A DNA stretch of 64,000 nt from contig CM074705.1 in NCBI GenBank assembly GCA_037367355.1, positions 1,240,001 through 1,304,000 of the forward strand. The letters are read 5' to 3'. This document shows, piece after piece, positions 22,901 to 35,217 of the stretch. The first letter of the stretch is position 1, and every line of letters begins with the position of its first letter. Origin of the DNA: Neoscytalidium dimidiatum (lineage: Eukaryota; Ascomycota; Dothideomycetes; Botryosphaeriales; Botryosphaeriaceae). The translations under genes were made by a program, and so were the position numbers. Under the pieces are notes generated by a model. It was not told the origin of the DNA and made no database searches. It saw only the letters and a program-made list of their open reading frames with translations.

Positions 22901-25900
22901 ATGGCGGAGGTCAAGACCAACGGCGCCCAAGGTCTTGACCTGCTCGACCTGCGCAAGGACGTCCTTTCCAGCTCAACCAAACGCCGCACCGCCAAGCTGC
23001 GCGTGGTGGAGCAGCTATTGCTCGACAATTGTGCGTCAGCCTGAGCTCCAATAACCCACCCTGACGCCCTCCCCGCTGACCAGTCTGCAGCCATCACGCC
23101 CTCCGAAGCCAAAACCGTCCTTCTCATCCTATTCGACACATATCCGCTTTACATAGACCGTCCTTCTCGCCAAGCCGTGCACCAATGCCTGCGTGCAGCC
23201 GCCGCGAGCCCGATCGCCGAAGAATTGGTCGGTGGAATTGCCAAGTTCCTACAGGCTGAGTCCACCAAAACAAGCATTGCCGCTGCCAATGTCTTCAGTC
23301 TTGTCGAATGGTGCTCCGTGCTGCTGCAAGAGTTTGGGGCTCGAGAGAACCTATGGAATAAATATGGGTTGCACGTCGTTGCTGCCGACGCCCTCCTTCT
23401 CGAGACATGCCTGGCCTCCGCCAGCCGTGAGGGACTGAAGCATTCGGCGCTGGTCGTCACTCGCCGCGCTCTGCGCCGTATTTTCAAGAACGAGAACATC
23501 GCCCGTGATGCTATACAAGCTTCCGTGGGAGCACTGGCTGCCAAAGCCACATCTCCCACTGCGCGCAATGCTGTCTTCCTAGGTGTCGTTGCCGGAGTGT
23601 GCTCGCGGATCGCCACTGCTGAACCTGTCTTGGCCGAAAAGAAGCAAGATTATTATACCTACTATGTGCGAGAGATCATCGGTTCTAAGACTGTCCTTCC
23701 GAAACACATCACGAACGGCCTGTACGATTTCTTCACTGCCTTTACAACGTTGGAAGATCTAAGGAAAGAAATAATTCCACCTGTCGAGAAAGCTTTGCTG
23801 AGAGCACCTGAGGTGGTCCTTAACGAGCTTCTCGCACCTATGCTTCGTTCCCTCCCGCAGAGCATAGATCTATCTGAAGTCCTTCAGAAGAACCTCTTGA
23901 AACCCCTCTTGTCAAGTATCAAGTCCACAAATGCCACCATCAGGGCGGGTGCTCTCTCAACCTTCGAGGCAATCGCTGCTCGCTCCGCCGATGATCAGAT
24001 CTTGGACAAGGTCGCAGACGAAGTGCTCAACCCTCTGAAGCAAGGAAAGGTCACGGTGGCTGAGCAGAAGACCATCCACGCGCAGATGCTAACAGCTCTT
24101 AAGAGCTCTGACGCTCTCGCCAAGAAAATTCCCGTCGGCCTTGGTCCCGTGGCGATTAAGGAAGCGAACGAGGTGGCCGTCGGAGCCGAAACCCGCGCTA
24201 TTGCCAAGCACCTTGCCTTTTCTCTTACATCTGGCGGCACAGCAGAGTCGTCCGTCACAGACGCATTTGTCAAGGGTCTCGGGGACAAGAGATTGACCGT
24301 GCGGCGACTCTGGGCTTTACGGATTGGTGAGCTGCTCTGGGACCTCGATGCTGAGCAGACCAAGCAGGCAGGCGTGGTTTCCTTTGTCCAGGCGGTGGTG
24401 CAAAAGCTGTTTGACTCATGGCAAGAGGTAATCAAAAACCCTATTCCTGCTGTGCAAAGCGGGCTTGTTACAGTAGCCTACATTGCCACCGCCTTCAGCC
24501 TCTCCAAGTGGAACAAGCTTGAAGACGAGAAGGTCAAAGTTGTGCTTACAAAAGCTGCCATCATCAAGAATGTTCTGATGGCAGAGCCCAAGCCTTCTTT
24601 TCTACTCAATCACAGAGTGTACTCCAAGCTTACCTCTGAAGAGGACTTGGCTTGGGGCCTGCGTGCGCTCGCCTCAGTGACTGATACGATCGCCGAGGGT
24701 AAGGAAGACCCAGCTATTGAAGAGTCGTGGTCACAAGCTTTCTTGTACTTCACTTCAGCTGCCGGGATTGCCCCAAGCGTCCGACAAGAAGCTATACGGA
24801 CACTATCAAAGGCATATGCTCGTTTCCCTGCACGCATTGCCCACATAATCATCAATGGACTTTGGCAATGGCGTCGGAACGTGGAGTTGAACGAGAAGGA
24901 TACCGCTGCGTTCACTTCAAAGACCGGGAATGATGAACTCTACCTCGCCTTGCGTGCCATCTGCTTGACACCCGAGGAGCAGAAGGCTCTTGAAGTCACC
25001 ATCGACGACTCCACACTGCGCTCACAACTGGTCGATATCCTCGTACTTGCTCGGCCTCAGCTCCTACCGCGTGTTTCCTGGATTGATATCTGTTTGAAGA
25101 ACGGTGTGGATCCTGGAGACTTGGTTAAGAGTGAGCTCGATCGCTGCATGAATACAATTATTAATGCAACCGAGGTAAGTCGGTTGGACTAAACAGTAAA
25201 GCATGGAAGCTAATAACAATGGAAAGGGAACTTCCTCCATCTACACGCCTCTAGTGAGGCAGGCTGCATACGCCGCCGGTGCAGACTTGGCTTTCGTTGC
25301 TCCCGAGAGCGCCATACCCCGACTCGTCGACCAAATCAAACGTGATCTCGATCCGAAGCAGCTGGAGAATATTGGCCCTACTGAGGCGGCAATATTCCGC
25401 ACCCCTGAGGGTACAGTATTTATCGATGTATTGGCCAAGCAACAATCTCGTGTTCCCTCCAAGGGTGACAAAGATTACGACACGTGGAAATGGGAGCAAG
25501 AGCTCCGTGACCAGATCTCTCAGAAGAAGGGCACGCAGAAGAAACTTACCCCGGATGAACAAGCCAAAGTCAAGGCACAGTTGGAGAAGGAGTCTCAGAT
25601 CCGGAAAGAAGTCTCGATAGTTGAAGCGTCCCTTCAACGTGGTGTTGGCATTATTAAAGCCTTGGCGACTGGCCCTCCCACCGAAGCGAATTTATGGCTA
25701 GGACCTGCAATTGATTCCATTCTAGCTGCTATGGATGCTGGGGCTGGCCTTGTAATTGCTGATGCTGCGACATCCGCATACATAGCCTGTGCAGAACGTA
25801 TTTCGCCCAGGCTGGGCGTCCATAGACCGTTCTTTGGAATCGCCACACTTCGCGCCATGAATATGGCGTTCCTTCCTGAGGGCCTCGATCAAGAGCCTCT

Positions 25901-28900
25901 TGGTGATCTCGTCACCAGACTACTTTACCGTTTGAGATTTTTGAGCGAGCAGCGGCCGCTCGACAGCATCTCACTCACCTACATCCTTCCGATGGCTTTC
26001 CTGGTGCTTGAGAACGGCTCTATAGATAGGCCGAATGAAGAAGAGGCTGATGAGCAGATTGTTCTCGCTTTGGAGTTCATTTCCTTTCATACCAGCGCAT
26101 GCTCGGAGAAAACGCTGCCGCGCCGCAAGCTGTTCTCTGTCCTCATTTCTTCGATGCAAAGGTTTACGCAGCACTTCAAACTTGTCAAGGATTGTCTGAT
26201 GGATCTTTGCAGGAGCATTGGGTCCGATCTCAATGCTGAGGAGACCATTGCTCTCGCGAAGGGTGCGATCGTCCCTCAGGTGTCTGTCAGAACCGCTGTT
26301 CTCCAGGCTATCGACGAAGAGGTCGACATAATTGACATCGACTTTTCTGACGAGGTTTGGCTGGCATGTCACGATGATGTACAAGAGAATGTTGACCTCG
26401 CCAAGTCCATCTGGGAGGCGAACGGCCTGGAACTTCCGTCGGATGCCGCAGTCAAGATGATTCCATATCTTGAATCTCAAGACAAGCAGCTTCGCAGAGC
26501 TGCTGCACGCTCTCTGGCCGAGTGCGTCTCCGTTAAATCGGAGGTCTTCGAAGATATCATTAAGCAACTCCAAGACACATACAAAGAAAGAGCCAAGCCA
26601 AGAATACCCGAACGGGACAAGTACGGCATGCCAATTAAGAAGGATCTCAGCGACCCGTGGGAAGCGAGAAACGGTATTGCCCTAGCTTTCCGTGAACTTG
26701 CGAGCCAATTCCGTGCAGAGCATCTAGTGCCTTTCGTATCCTTCTTGATCCAAGAGGGTCCTCTAGGCGACAGAAGTGCTGCAGTTCGTAACGAGATGGT
26801 TGAGGCAGCGGTTACAATCATCTCACAGCGCGGCCAGCTAAAGGTTGAGGAGCTCATGGAGCTCTTCGAGCGAGCTCTCGAGGCCCCCGATCAGGGAAGT
26901 GAGAGTGCCGATCTTGTTAACGAAGCAGTCATTATTCTGTACGGTGCCCTCGCCCGCCATCTTCCTTCTGGTGACAGCCGTGTTCCTCAGGTTGTTCAGC
27001 GGTTACTGCAAACTCTCAGCACGCCGTCTGAAACCGTTCAGTACGCAGTTGCTGAATGTCTACCTCCTCTTGTCCGGGCTTCGGAGGATAAAGTTTCGGA
27101 GTATGTCCAGTACGTTATGGATGAGCTTCTTCAGTCCAAGAAGTACGCATCGCGCAGAGGTGCTGCTTATGGTCTCGCCGGTATTGTCCGCGGCAAGGGC
27201 CTTGTCCTCTTGCACGAGAAGCGGATTCTCTCGACTCTCAAGGGAGCGGCTGAGAATAAGAAGGACCAGAACGCACGGCAAGGTGCTTTCCTAGCCTACG
27301 AGCTCCTCGCTCTCATTTTGGGTCGTATCTTCGAGCCATACGTCATCCAAATCGTACCACAACTCCTTGCTGGTTTCGGCGACACTAGCGCAGATGTCAG
27401 AGAAGCATGCTTGGACGCAGCTAAGACGTGCTTCGCTAACCTAAGCTCCTATGGTGTCAAACAGATTCTTCCCACTCTACTTGAGGGTTTGGATGAACAG
27501 CAGTGGCGTAGCAAGAAGGGTGCCTGCGATTCTCTAGGTGCTATGGCCTACTTAGACCCGCAGCAACTCGCTGTCAGCCTTCCAGAAATCATTCCGCCGT
27601 TGACCACAGTCTTGAATGACTCACACAAGGAGGTCAGGGCGTCCGCTAAGCGCAGTTTGCAGCGCTTCGGTGAAGTCATCAACAACCCTGAAATCAAGAG
27701 TGTTGTGGATATTCTGCTCAAGGCTCTCAGTGACCCCACCAAATACACCGACGAGGCTCTAGATTCCCTCATTAAGGTCAACTTTGTGCATTATCTCGAT
27801 GCTCCTTCGCTTGCCCTCGTTGTCCGTATCCTCGAGCGTGGCTTAGGCGACAGGTCCGCGACGAAGCGCAAGGCCGCTCAGATTATTGGTAGCTTGGCTC
27901 ACCTTACGGAACGCAAGGACCTCATCTCCCACCTCCCAATTCTGGTAGCTGGCTTGCGAGAGGCTATCGTTGATCCCGTACCGACCACTCGCGCCACTGC
28001 TTCCAAGGCGCTCGGTTCTACTGTTGAGAAGCTCGGTGAAGATGCCCTTCCTGACCTTATTCCCAGCCTTATGGCTACCCTCAAATCCGACACTGGTGCT
28101 GGCGACAGACTTGGATCTGCCCAGGCACTCAGCGAAGTCTTGGCTGGTCTGGGAACAAGTCGTCTCGAGGAGACTCTTCCATCTATTCTGCAGAACGTCA
28201 CCAGTGCCAAGCCTTCTGTCCGCGAAGGATTCATGTCGCTATTCATCTTCCTGCCAGCCTGCTTCGGCAACAGTTTCTCCAACTACCTTCAGAAGATCAT
28301 TCCGCCAATTTTGTCTGGTCTGGCTGACGATGTGGAATCCATCCGTGAAACGGCTCTCCGCGCAGGCAGATTGCTCGTCAAGAACTTCGCCACTCGCGCC
28401 ATTGATCTTCTTCTTCCTGAGCTTGAGCGCGGTCTCGCAGACGACAATTACCGCATCCGTCTCAGCTCCGTTGAGCTTGTGGGTGATCTGCTCTTCAACC
28501 TTACAGGCATCAGCGGTAAGGCTGAGCAGGAAGAAGTCGAGGAAGGTGCGAAGGAGGCAGGTCAGTCCCTGCTTGAAGTCCTTGGAGAGGAGAGACGCAA
28601 CAGAGTACTTTCTTCTCTATACATCTGCCGCTGCGATACTTCGGGGCTCGTGCGCACTGCAGCCATCCAAGTCTGGAAAGCGCTGGTTGCTTCCCCTCGT
28701 ACGCTCCGCGAACTCATTCCTACGCTCACCCAGCTCATCATCCGCCGCCTTGCGAGCTCCAACATGGAGCAGAAGGTCATTGCCAGCAATGCACTTGGCG
28801 AGCTTATTCGTAAGGCTGGCGAAGGAGTGCTTGCTACACTCTTGCCTACGCTTGAAGAGGGCCTGCAAACGTCCACCGACAGCGATGCTAAGCAGGGTAT

Positions 28901-31102
28901 TTGCATTGCCCTGCGCGAACTTATTGCGGCTGCTGCGCCGGAGTCTCTCGAAGAGTACGAGAAGACACTCATCTCCGTCGTTCGGACGGCATTGGTTGAT
29001 CCCGATGACGAGGTCCGTGAGGCTGCCGCCGAAGCATTCGACGAGCTCCAGCGCATCCTCGGTAAGAAGGCTGTCGACCAAGTGCTTCCCTTCCTGCTCA
29101 ATCTGCTTCGGTCTGAGGACGAGGCTCAAAATGCTCTGTCCGCTCTCCTCACCCTCCTCACCGAGCAAACCAGGTCCAATATCATCCTTCCCAACCTGCT
29201 TCCCACGCTGATTGCATCGCCTATTTCTGCCTTCAATGCTCGCGCTATTGCTTCTCTTGCTGAGGTGGCCAGCTCAGCTATGACCCGTAAGCTGCCGCAG
29301 ATCCTCAACGCGCTTATGGACAACATCGTGAGCACCAAGGACGAGGAACTTCGAGTAGAGCTCGACTCTTCCTTCGACACTGTGTTGGTGTCTGTGGATG
29401 AGTATGATGGCCTCAACACCGTGATGAGCGTGATGCTGGCGCTAGCCAAGCATGATGACCATCGCAGGCGGCGTGCTGCAGACCTCCATCTTGCCAAATT
29501 CTTCCAAGCTGCCGAAGTGGACATGTCCCGTTACTACCCTGATCTCATTCGCGCACTACTCATCTCGTTCGATGACAGCGATCCGGATGTTGTCAAAGCC
29601 GCTTGGACAGCGCTGAGCGCTCTGACGGGACGTTTGCGCAAAGAGGAGATGGAGTCTCTTGTCATCTCCACTCGACAGGTCCTTCAGCAAGTCGGCGTTG
29701 CAGGCTCGAACTTGCCCGGCTTCAACTTGCCAAAGGGAATCAACGCTGTCTTGCCAATTTTCCTACAGGGTCTTATGAACGGAACGGCGGAGCAGCGCAC
29801 GCAAGCGGCTCTCGCGATTTCAGATATCATCGATCGCACGAGTGCGGAGTCCTTGCGTCCGTCCGTCACGCAAATTACTGGACCTTTGATTCGTGTTGTG
29901 TCCGAGCGCTCGGTGGAAGTTAAGGGTATGTTCTTAATTATTTTCACTCCAGAGTTCACACTAACCATGATCTCACAGCTGCTATTCTGTACACTCTCAA
30001 CAATCTGCTTGAGAAAATTCCCACTTTCCTCAAGCCGTTCTTACCTCAGCTGCAGAGGACATTTGCCAAATCCTTGGCGGACACCTCGAGCGAAATTCTG
30101 CGCATTCGCGCTGCCAAGGCACTGGGGACGCTCATCACTCTGACTCCGCGCATCGATCCTCTCATTGCGGAGCTCGTGACTGGCTCAAAGACTTCCGACC
30201 ACGGTGTCAGGACAGCGATGCTCAAGGCGCTGTACGAGGTGGTCAGCAAAGCCGGTGCCAACATGAATGAAGCGTCGCGCAACTCGATCCTTGGCTTGAT
30301 CGACGCGGATGTTGACGAGGCCGATGATGCCATGTCCATCCAGAACGCCCGTCTGCTAGGCGCGCTGATCAAGAACTTACCTGAGGAGACGGCGGCTGGT
30401 CTTATCAAGAACCGTGTGCTCACGCCTTCTTACAGCAAGTCATCGGTTCTGGCGCTCAACTCAATCCTGCTTGAGTCTCCGGAGACGCTTACAGAGGCGT
30501 ACGGGGAAGAGACTGTAGCCACGATTGCAAAGGGCATTACTCGGAGCAATGCAATGGTTGCGGACAACTGCGTGCTAGCGGCCGGGAAATATCTCCTGAC
30601 AGATTCGAGCAACAAGTCGTTCGAGGCTACCAAGTCCATATTCGAGTCGCTGGCACAAGTGATTCCGCCGGGCAACGCGTCAGACACACGACGCCTCTCG
30701 CTGGTAGTGATCCGCACAGTCAGCCGACACCACAACGACCTGGTACGGCCACATCTAGCTCTACTGGCGCAGCCCGTCTTCGCCAGCGTGAGAGACATGA
30801 TCATCCCTGTTAAGCTGGCGGCCGAGGCAGCATTCCTGGCAATCTTCGACGTGGTCACAGAAGAGTCAGCTATTTTCGAGAAGTACATGGCCGGACCAGG
30901 AGCATCGCTGGGAGCGGGGCCCAAGAGGAGCATGCAGGACTACTTCAAGCGTGTCGCGACGAGATTGGCAGCCCAGGCAAGAGAGAGAAAGGAGGCCGAG
31001 GGTGGGCAGGGCGGCCTGGGATTGAGCAGCGACGAGGTGGAAGACGAGCGGGAGGTGTGGTCGGTGGGCAAGGTGGACCTCGGGGAGGGAAACTTTGAGT
31101 AA
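22901..31102 (+). CDS. GCN1: GCN1, ribosome-associated activator of the eIF2alpha kinase GCN2
   Basis: Proposed exons are 22901-23030, 23091-25174, 25227-29925 and 29979-31102, giving 2678 aa against 2672 in yeast Gcn1. The protein is almost entirely HEAT repeats (for example KKGACDSLGAMAYLDPQQLA and DRSATKRKAAQIIGSLAHLT). The centre holds the eEF3-like region (LGDRSA, EAIVDPVPTTRATASKALG), which contacts ribosomes. The C-terminal part reads GTAEQRTQAALAISDI and TGPLIRV; an Arg near residue 2262 lies about where yeast Arg2259, needed for Gcn2 binding, should be (no alignment run). Gcn1 with Gcn20 senses stalled or collided ribosomes and triggers general amino acid control. The stop codon TAA is followed by GTT, so GAG-TAAGTT resembles a donor, but the length match supports a true stop. 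Confidence 0.96.
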
Positions 31103-31702
31103 GTTCGGGGGCGGCGATGGGGGCTGGGATCCGGGCTTCCAGCAGCATGGTTTGCCATGATGCTTGCGTGTATGTAGGCGGCGGGTAGGGCGCGCTGCGC
31201 CAAAAAAGAAAAAGATGATTTCGGAGTAGCAAGGTTAATATTAAAGTGGATATTGCGGACAGCAGCATGCGCTGAATGGCCGGGCCTGATGAACAGGAAG
31301 TGGATGGCTGGGGCTCTGGCTAGCACAGAGGGAGGGAGAGAGGCAGAGGGAGAGAGAGGGTGGTGCGTCGCGCAGCTCGCCCAACTCTTCGCAGGCAGGG
31401 CAGCTTAATTCGACATCACCTCCGAACCCGCCGGCCAACGCGTGCCCTTTCCATCAGCGACCCGACGCGCCGCCATCGACTCCGACCGCGATTCCATCGA
31501 ATCTGCACCTCTCGCCGCCAGCGCTGGCTCCCAGAGGCTCCGCACGCCCTCGCCCGAGGGACTGAGGCCACCGACGCGTGCGCTGGCTGGATGCGCTCCT
31601 GCCACCACCACCGAGCCGCAACAGCCCCCCGCCTGATCCACCACCTCACTTCCGCCGTCGTGCTGCCCCGGCCGCTGCGATCCCCATCCCCAGTCGCCCG
31701 CC
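31103..31702. other. intergenic region before ADA1
   Basis: 600 bp holding the GCN1 3' end and the ADA1 promoter or leader. A purine-rich tract of GGGA/GAGA units lies at about 31327-31362 and could be a GAGA-type or nucleosome-excluding element. No TATA seen. Confidence 0.4.
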
Positions 31703-33345
31703 ATGGCGAGCATGGCGCGCTCCGAGTCGGCCGCCGAGCCCTCGTCGACGCCCACGCTGTCGTCCAAAACGCTGCCCGCTGTCAATGGGGCGTCCTCGTC
31801 TTCGTCGGGGTCCTCCGCTGCGCCTGGAGCTGCAGTTCCGCCGCTCAAGCCCGGCATTACCACCACGAAATCCAGCGCCCCGCGCGTCGATATCGAGCCG
31901 CTGTACACGGCGCTCAAGGCGCAGATTGCCGAGCACTGGGCCGCATATAAAGAAGCTATATCTTTGTTCGTGCTAGGTGAGTTGTGGTCACTGGCGCGGA
32001 GAAGCTACCGCTGCAGCGCTCCTCGCCTTCACATGCCGCGCGCATTACAGCGACCGTCTCGCGCAGCCTCCACCACTCCCCGCGTAGCCTTGTGCAAGCA
32101 GACAGCTAACTGGCGCGACCCTGCCAACAGGCCGGCTAAACCAGCAAGAGCTCTCCCGCCGGATAGACTGGTTCATCACCCCCGACGCAACACGCGAACA
32201 CCTACACAACCAACTCGTTGCCGCCATCTATGCAAATACAACTCGCGATCCCCCCGAGCCCGGCGTTGCCAGCTGGGTCAGCGCAAATGACAAGCCCAGC
32301 GCCACCAGCAAACCCAACAGCGGCGATGCCGCGGAACTGCGCCTTAAAACAGAGGTTAAGGAGCTGCAGGGCCGAGAGAGGAAACGCTTAAAGGCCATAC
32401 CCGACGTGAGTTACTGGACTGGCTGGACATACTTGAGAGCTGTGTGGGCTGACCAGATTATGGACTCTCCACCAGGATCCTACCGACTATTTCACCAGGG
32501 AGCTACAGGAATACCACGCCGCGAAGCAAATATCGCTGCCGGACCCCGGTGCCTCGTCTGCTGCTGGCTTCAGCAAAACCAGTACGTCATCCACGCAACA
32601 GCAGCAATGTATTGCGAGAATAGTTCAAGACTGACATGAAACAGACTGGGACCTAGAGATTCGCAAGCGCTATGCTCAACCACTCTGCACCGAGACATTC
32701 GAGTTCCCAGACACGGCCGCCATCGAGGCGCGCATGACACCTATATGCTACGAGGAAGGCGTAGCATCAGGTGCCTCCCCAGATGCTGCCGCCTTCATGA
32801 ACGTCGCAACAGAAACTTTCATCAAGGAAGTTCTGTCAAACATCCTCGGACGTGTGCGCAGCAATGGCGACGATTACATCAAGACGGCAGCATACAAACG
32901 GCAACTACAACGCGAGGAAGAAATGTGGCTTCAAGGCGAGGTTCAGCGCAATCAAGCTGGCCTGCTACCAGTCGAGGTTGAAGAACAAAAGAACAGGAAA
33001 CCGCTCAATATGGGTGACCTCCGCATTGCTCTCGAGCTTGGCGACAGCTACCTTGGCCAGGTACCGCTCATCACTGCCGGCATAATGAACGCCCGATATT
33101 ACGATGGCGAGAGCTATGAGGCCGAGAAGATGGATACTGAAGACTTCGGCGCCTCCATCAACAGCGTTGCTGCCGCGCGCGTAACGAACGGAACAGTCAT
33201 TAATGGTGTCAATGGCACCAATGGTGCTCACCACGACCCTGACGAAATGATGATCGATGATGACTGGGGTTGGCAAGGCGCGTCTACCAAGGATCGCGAT
33301 GCTATCAACTCTGTGCTTGACGACATACTGGCCATAGGTCAATAG
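31703..33345 (+). CDS. HFI1: SAGA complex subunit Ada1/Hfi1
   Basis: Proposed exons are 31703-31976, 32131-32405, 32476-32581 and 32645-33345, giving 451 aa. The N-terminus is Ser/Ala/Pro-rich. The conserved part begins at [20 protein letters not shown] and runs on through [19 protein letters not shown] (first splice), a [14 protein letters not shown] segment, then [22 protein letters not shown]. This is the SAGA-Tad1 arrangement seen in yeast Hfi1 and animal TADA1, which form a histone-fold pair with Taf12 and hold the SAGA core together. A later [18 protein letters not shown] segment is also family-like. The C-terminus is acidic with an Asn/Gly/Thr repeat. SPT3, another SAGA core subunit, is encoded 26 kb downstream. 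An alternative ATG lies 9 nt after the chosen one. Confidence 0.87.
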
Positions 33346-35217
33346 CGAAAAGGCAGAAGTAGCATTCGAAGAGAAGAGAAAGACGAATTTCCACGCACTG
33401 TACTATTACCACCATACCTCCTCGCGCTGGACCTCTTGAACCCGATCTCGACATCCACTGGAGCCTCGTAAGGGTTGATGCCAGGTTCTTCACAAGGCCA
33501 TTGAAAAGTCTCCCTTCGTGTTATTATCATCGGTCTTCCTTCCCTTTCTAGATGATCTGTGCTCATGCTCTTTCTCTTTCTACTTTTTTTCTCCCTCTCT
33601 CATTTTCTATGTGCATGAAAACCACTCTATTGACCTCTTCTATCTTTCTTCCAGGCTTCTCTTATTGGGCCTCATTTTGTTGTTGCTACTGCATTTATTT
33701 GCATCAATGGCGTTCTTTTCATTGCACATCTCAATGGCAAGTGGTGTCACTGGATAAGGGGGGGGAATCCTTTTATTGGCGCAGACATGTTTTTTCCTGG
33801 TTGGTGGGATGGATAAGGCTTCAAGGCGTTGTTTACATTTGCGATATTCGGGACGAATGGGACGAGGGGACTTCCGTGGAGGAAGCTGGGCAACTCTGCT
33901 ACGTCTTGCCGTGGTTGCGATGACGAGAAGAGGTTTAGCGGATACGTCTGTATGGACTGGAGCTCCTGGTGTGGATGGCCGTTGCTTTTGTTACTGCTCC
34001 CTGCCGGCTTGGTCAGAACGAGGCTGTTGTTATATTTGGAATTGGAGGGAGATGGACTGGGTAGAGGCTTGTGGGATATTGAAGGTGAAGGTGAAGGTGG
34101 TGGAGGTAGGCGCGCAGGCTGCCGCCCGCCTAGCAGGCGAGGAGGCAGTTCCTGGATCTGATACCCCGAATGGAGAGAAAGATACAAGTCATATTTCATG
34201 CGTTTGTCTCGAGATGTCTGCGTACGTGCGGAATGGACTCTCGTAAAATGTCGGGTGAGCAATCTGTCGTTTGGCGGTGTTGTTTCGTTCGGTCCTCACC
34301 GCGGGAATTTAAACGATAACCGGTATCTTCAACACCTTTATCTTTTCCTTCCTCGCTGGCTAACATTTGTCTCTGAAACATCCTCGCATGCCACGAAATT
34401 CCGGTACACTTTACACCTTCCCTGTTTTCTCACGTCTTTGGAACTCCAATTACCCTCATCGCATGTCTCTTAGGAGACAGGGCATCGAGAAATGGGATCG
34501 CATTCGGGGCACTATTTTGCCGTTGATACAAGTAGGAACCAAAAAGAGGAAAGAAGAAAATCCGAGGGGAGAATCAGCCAGCGCATAATGCACAGCAGAC
34601 TGCGGTGCCGGCTTTAACAATCTCTTGCAGGAATTGCATGATGCCTTCGCTGATGCGGATTCTTTTTTTTTTTTTTGTGGTTGGCAGGCAGTTTAGTCCA
34701 GGCATACACATAGGTATCGAGGTGCGCGTTCATACAATGATTGATGGTGAGGTTATCTGCATTTCTGTCATAATTACAGTCACCATTATAGTCACTTAGA
34801 CCTACACCGTATTGGTGAATCGAGTCATGCTGTCAGTGAATACCTTATGGACGCCTTCTTTCCTCGAGTTCACTGCATGACAAAAGTCGAGAGCGACCAA
34901 TGGGATGGGAAAGTTGCTTACAAATATAGCCGATGACGTCTCCTGCTATTAGTATCTTACTGGAACATGGCGAGGAGCAGTAGCAATGAAGGGATATCAC
35001 AAATCTCATCCAACGGTCTATTTCCATATCTAAAACAACCAACCGATTCTCATAACGCAGCGCCTTATGCCTCGTAACTTCTTTTTCCAAGGACGGAAAA
35101 CCCAGGTCATCGGCTCCACTTTACAACCTCATGGACATGCATTTCTTGCTGATCGGCACCTGCTATCAGACCAAGTACCAGGTCTAAGAAACATGTATTT
35201 CAATTGTTGACGCACGT
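33346..35217. other. intergenic region between convergent ADA1 and hexokinase genes
   Basis: 1.87 kb. On the minus strand, 33747-34262 is open for 171 codons with a Pro/Ser-rich, somewhat protein-like composition, but it lacks a recognisable motif. Low complexity makes chance openness plausible. A run of about 16 T lies at 34662-34677. The rest is probably 3' flanks. Confidence 0.4.

Noticed and set aside
27970..29211. Long alternative frame (413 codons) within GCN1
   Set aside because: A shadow of the GCN1 coding frame caused by codon bias; the real frame gives continuous HEAT repeats.
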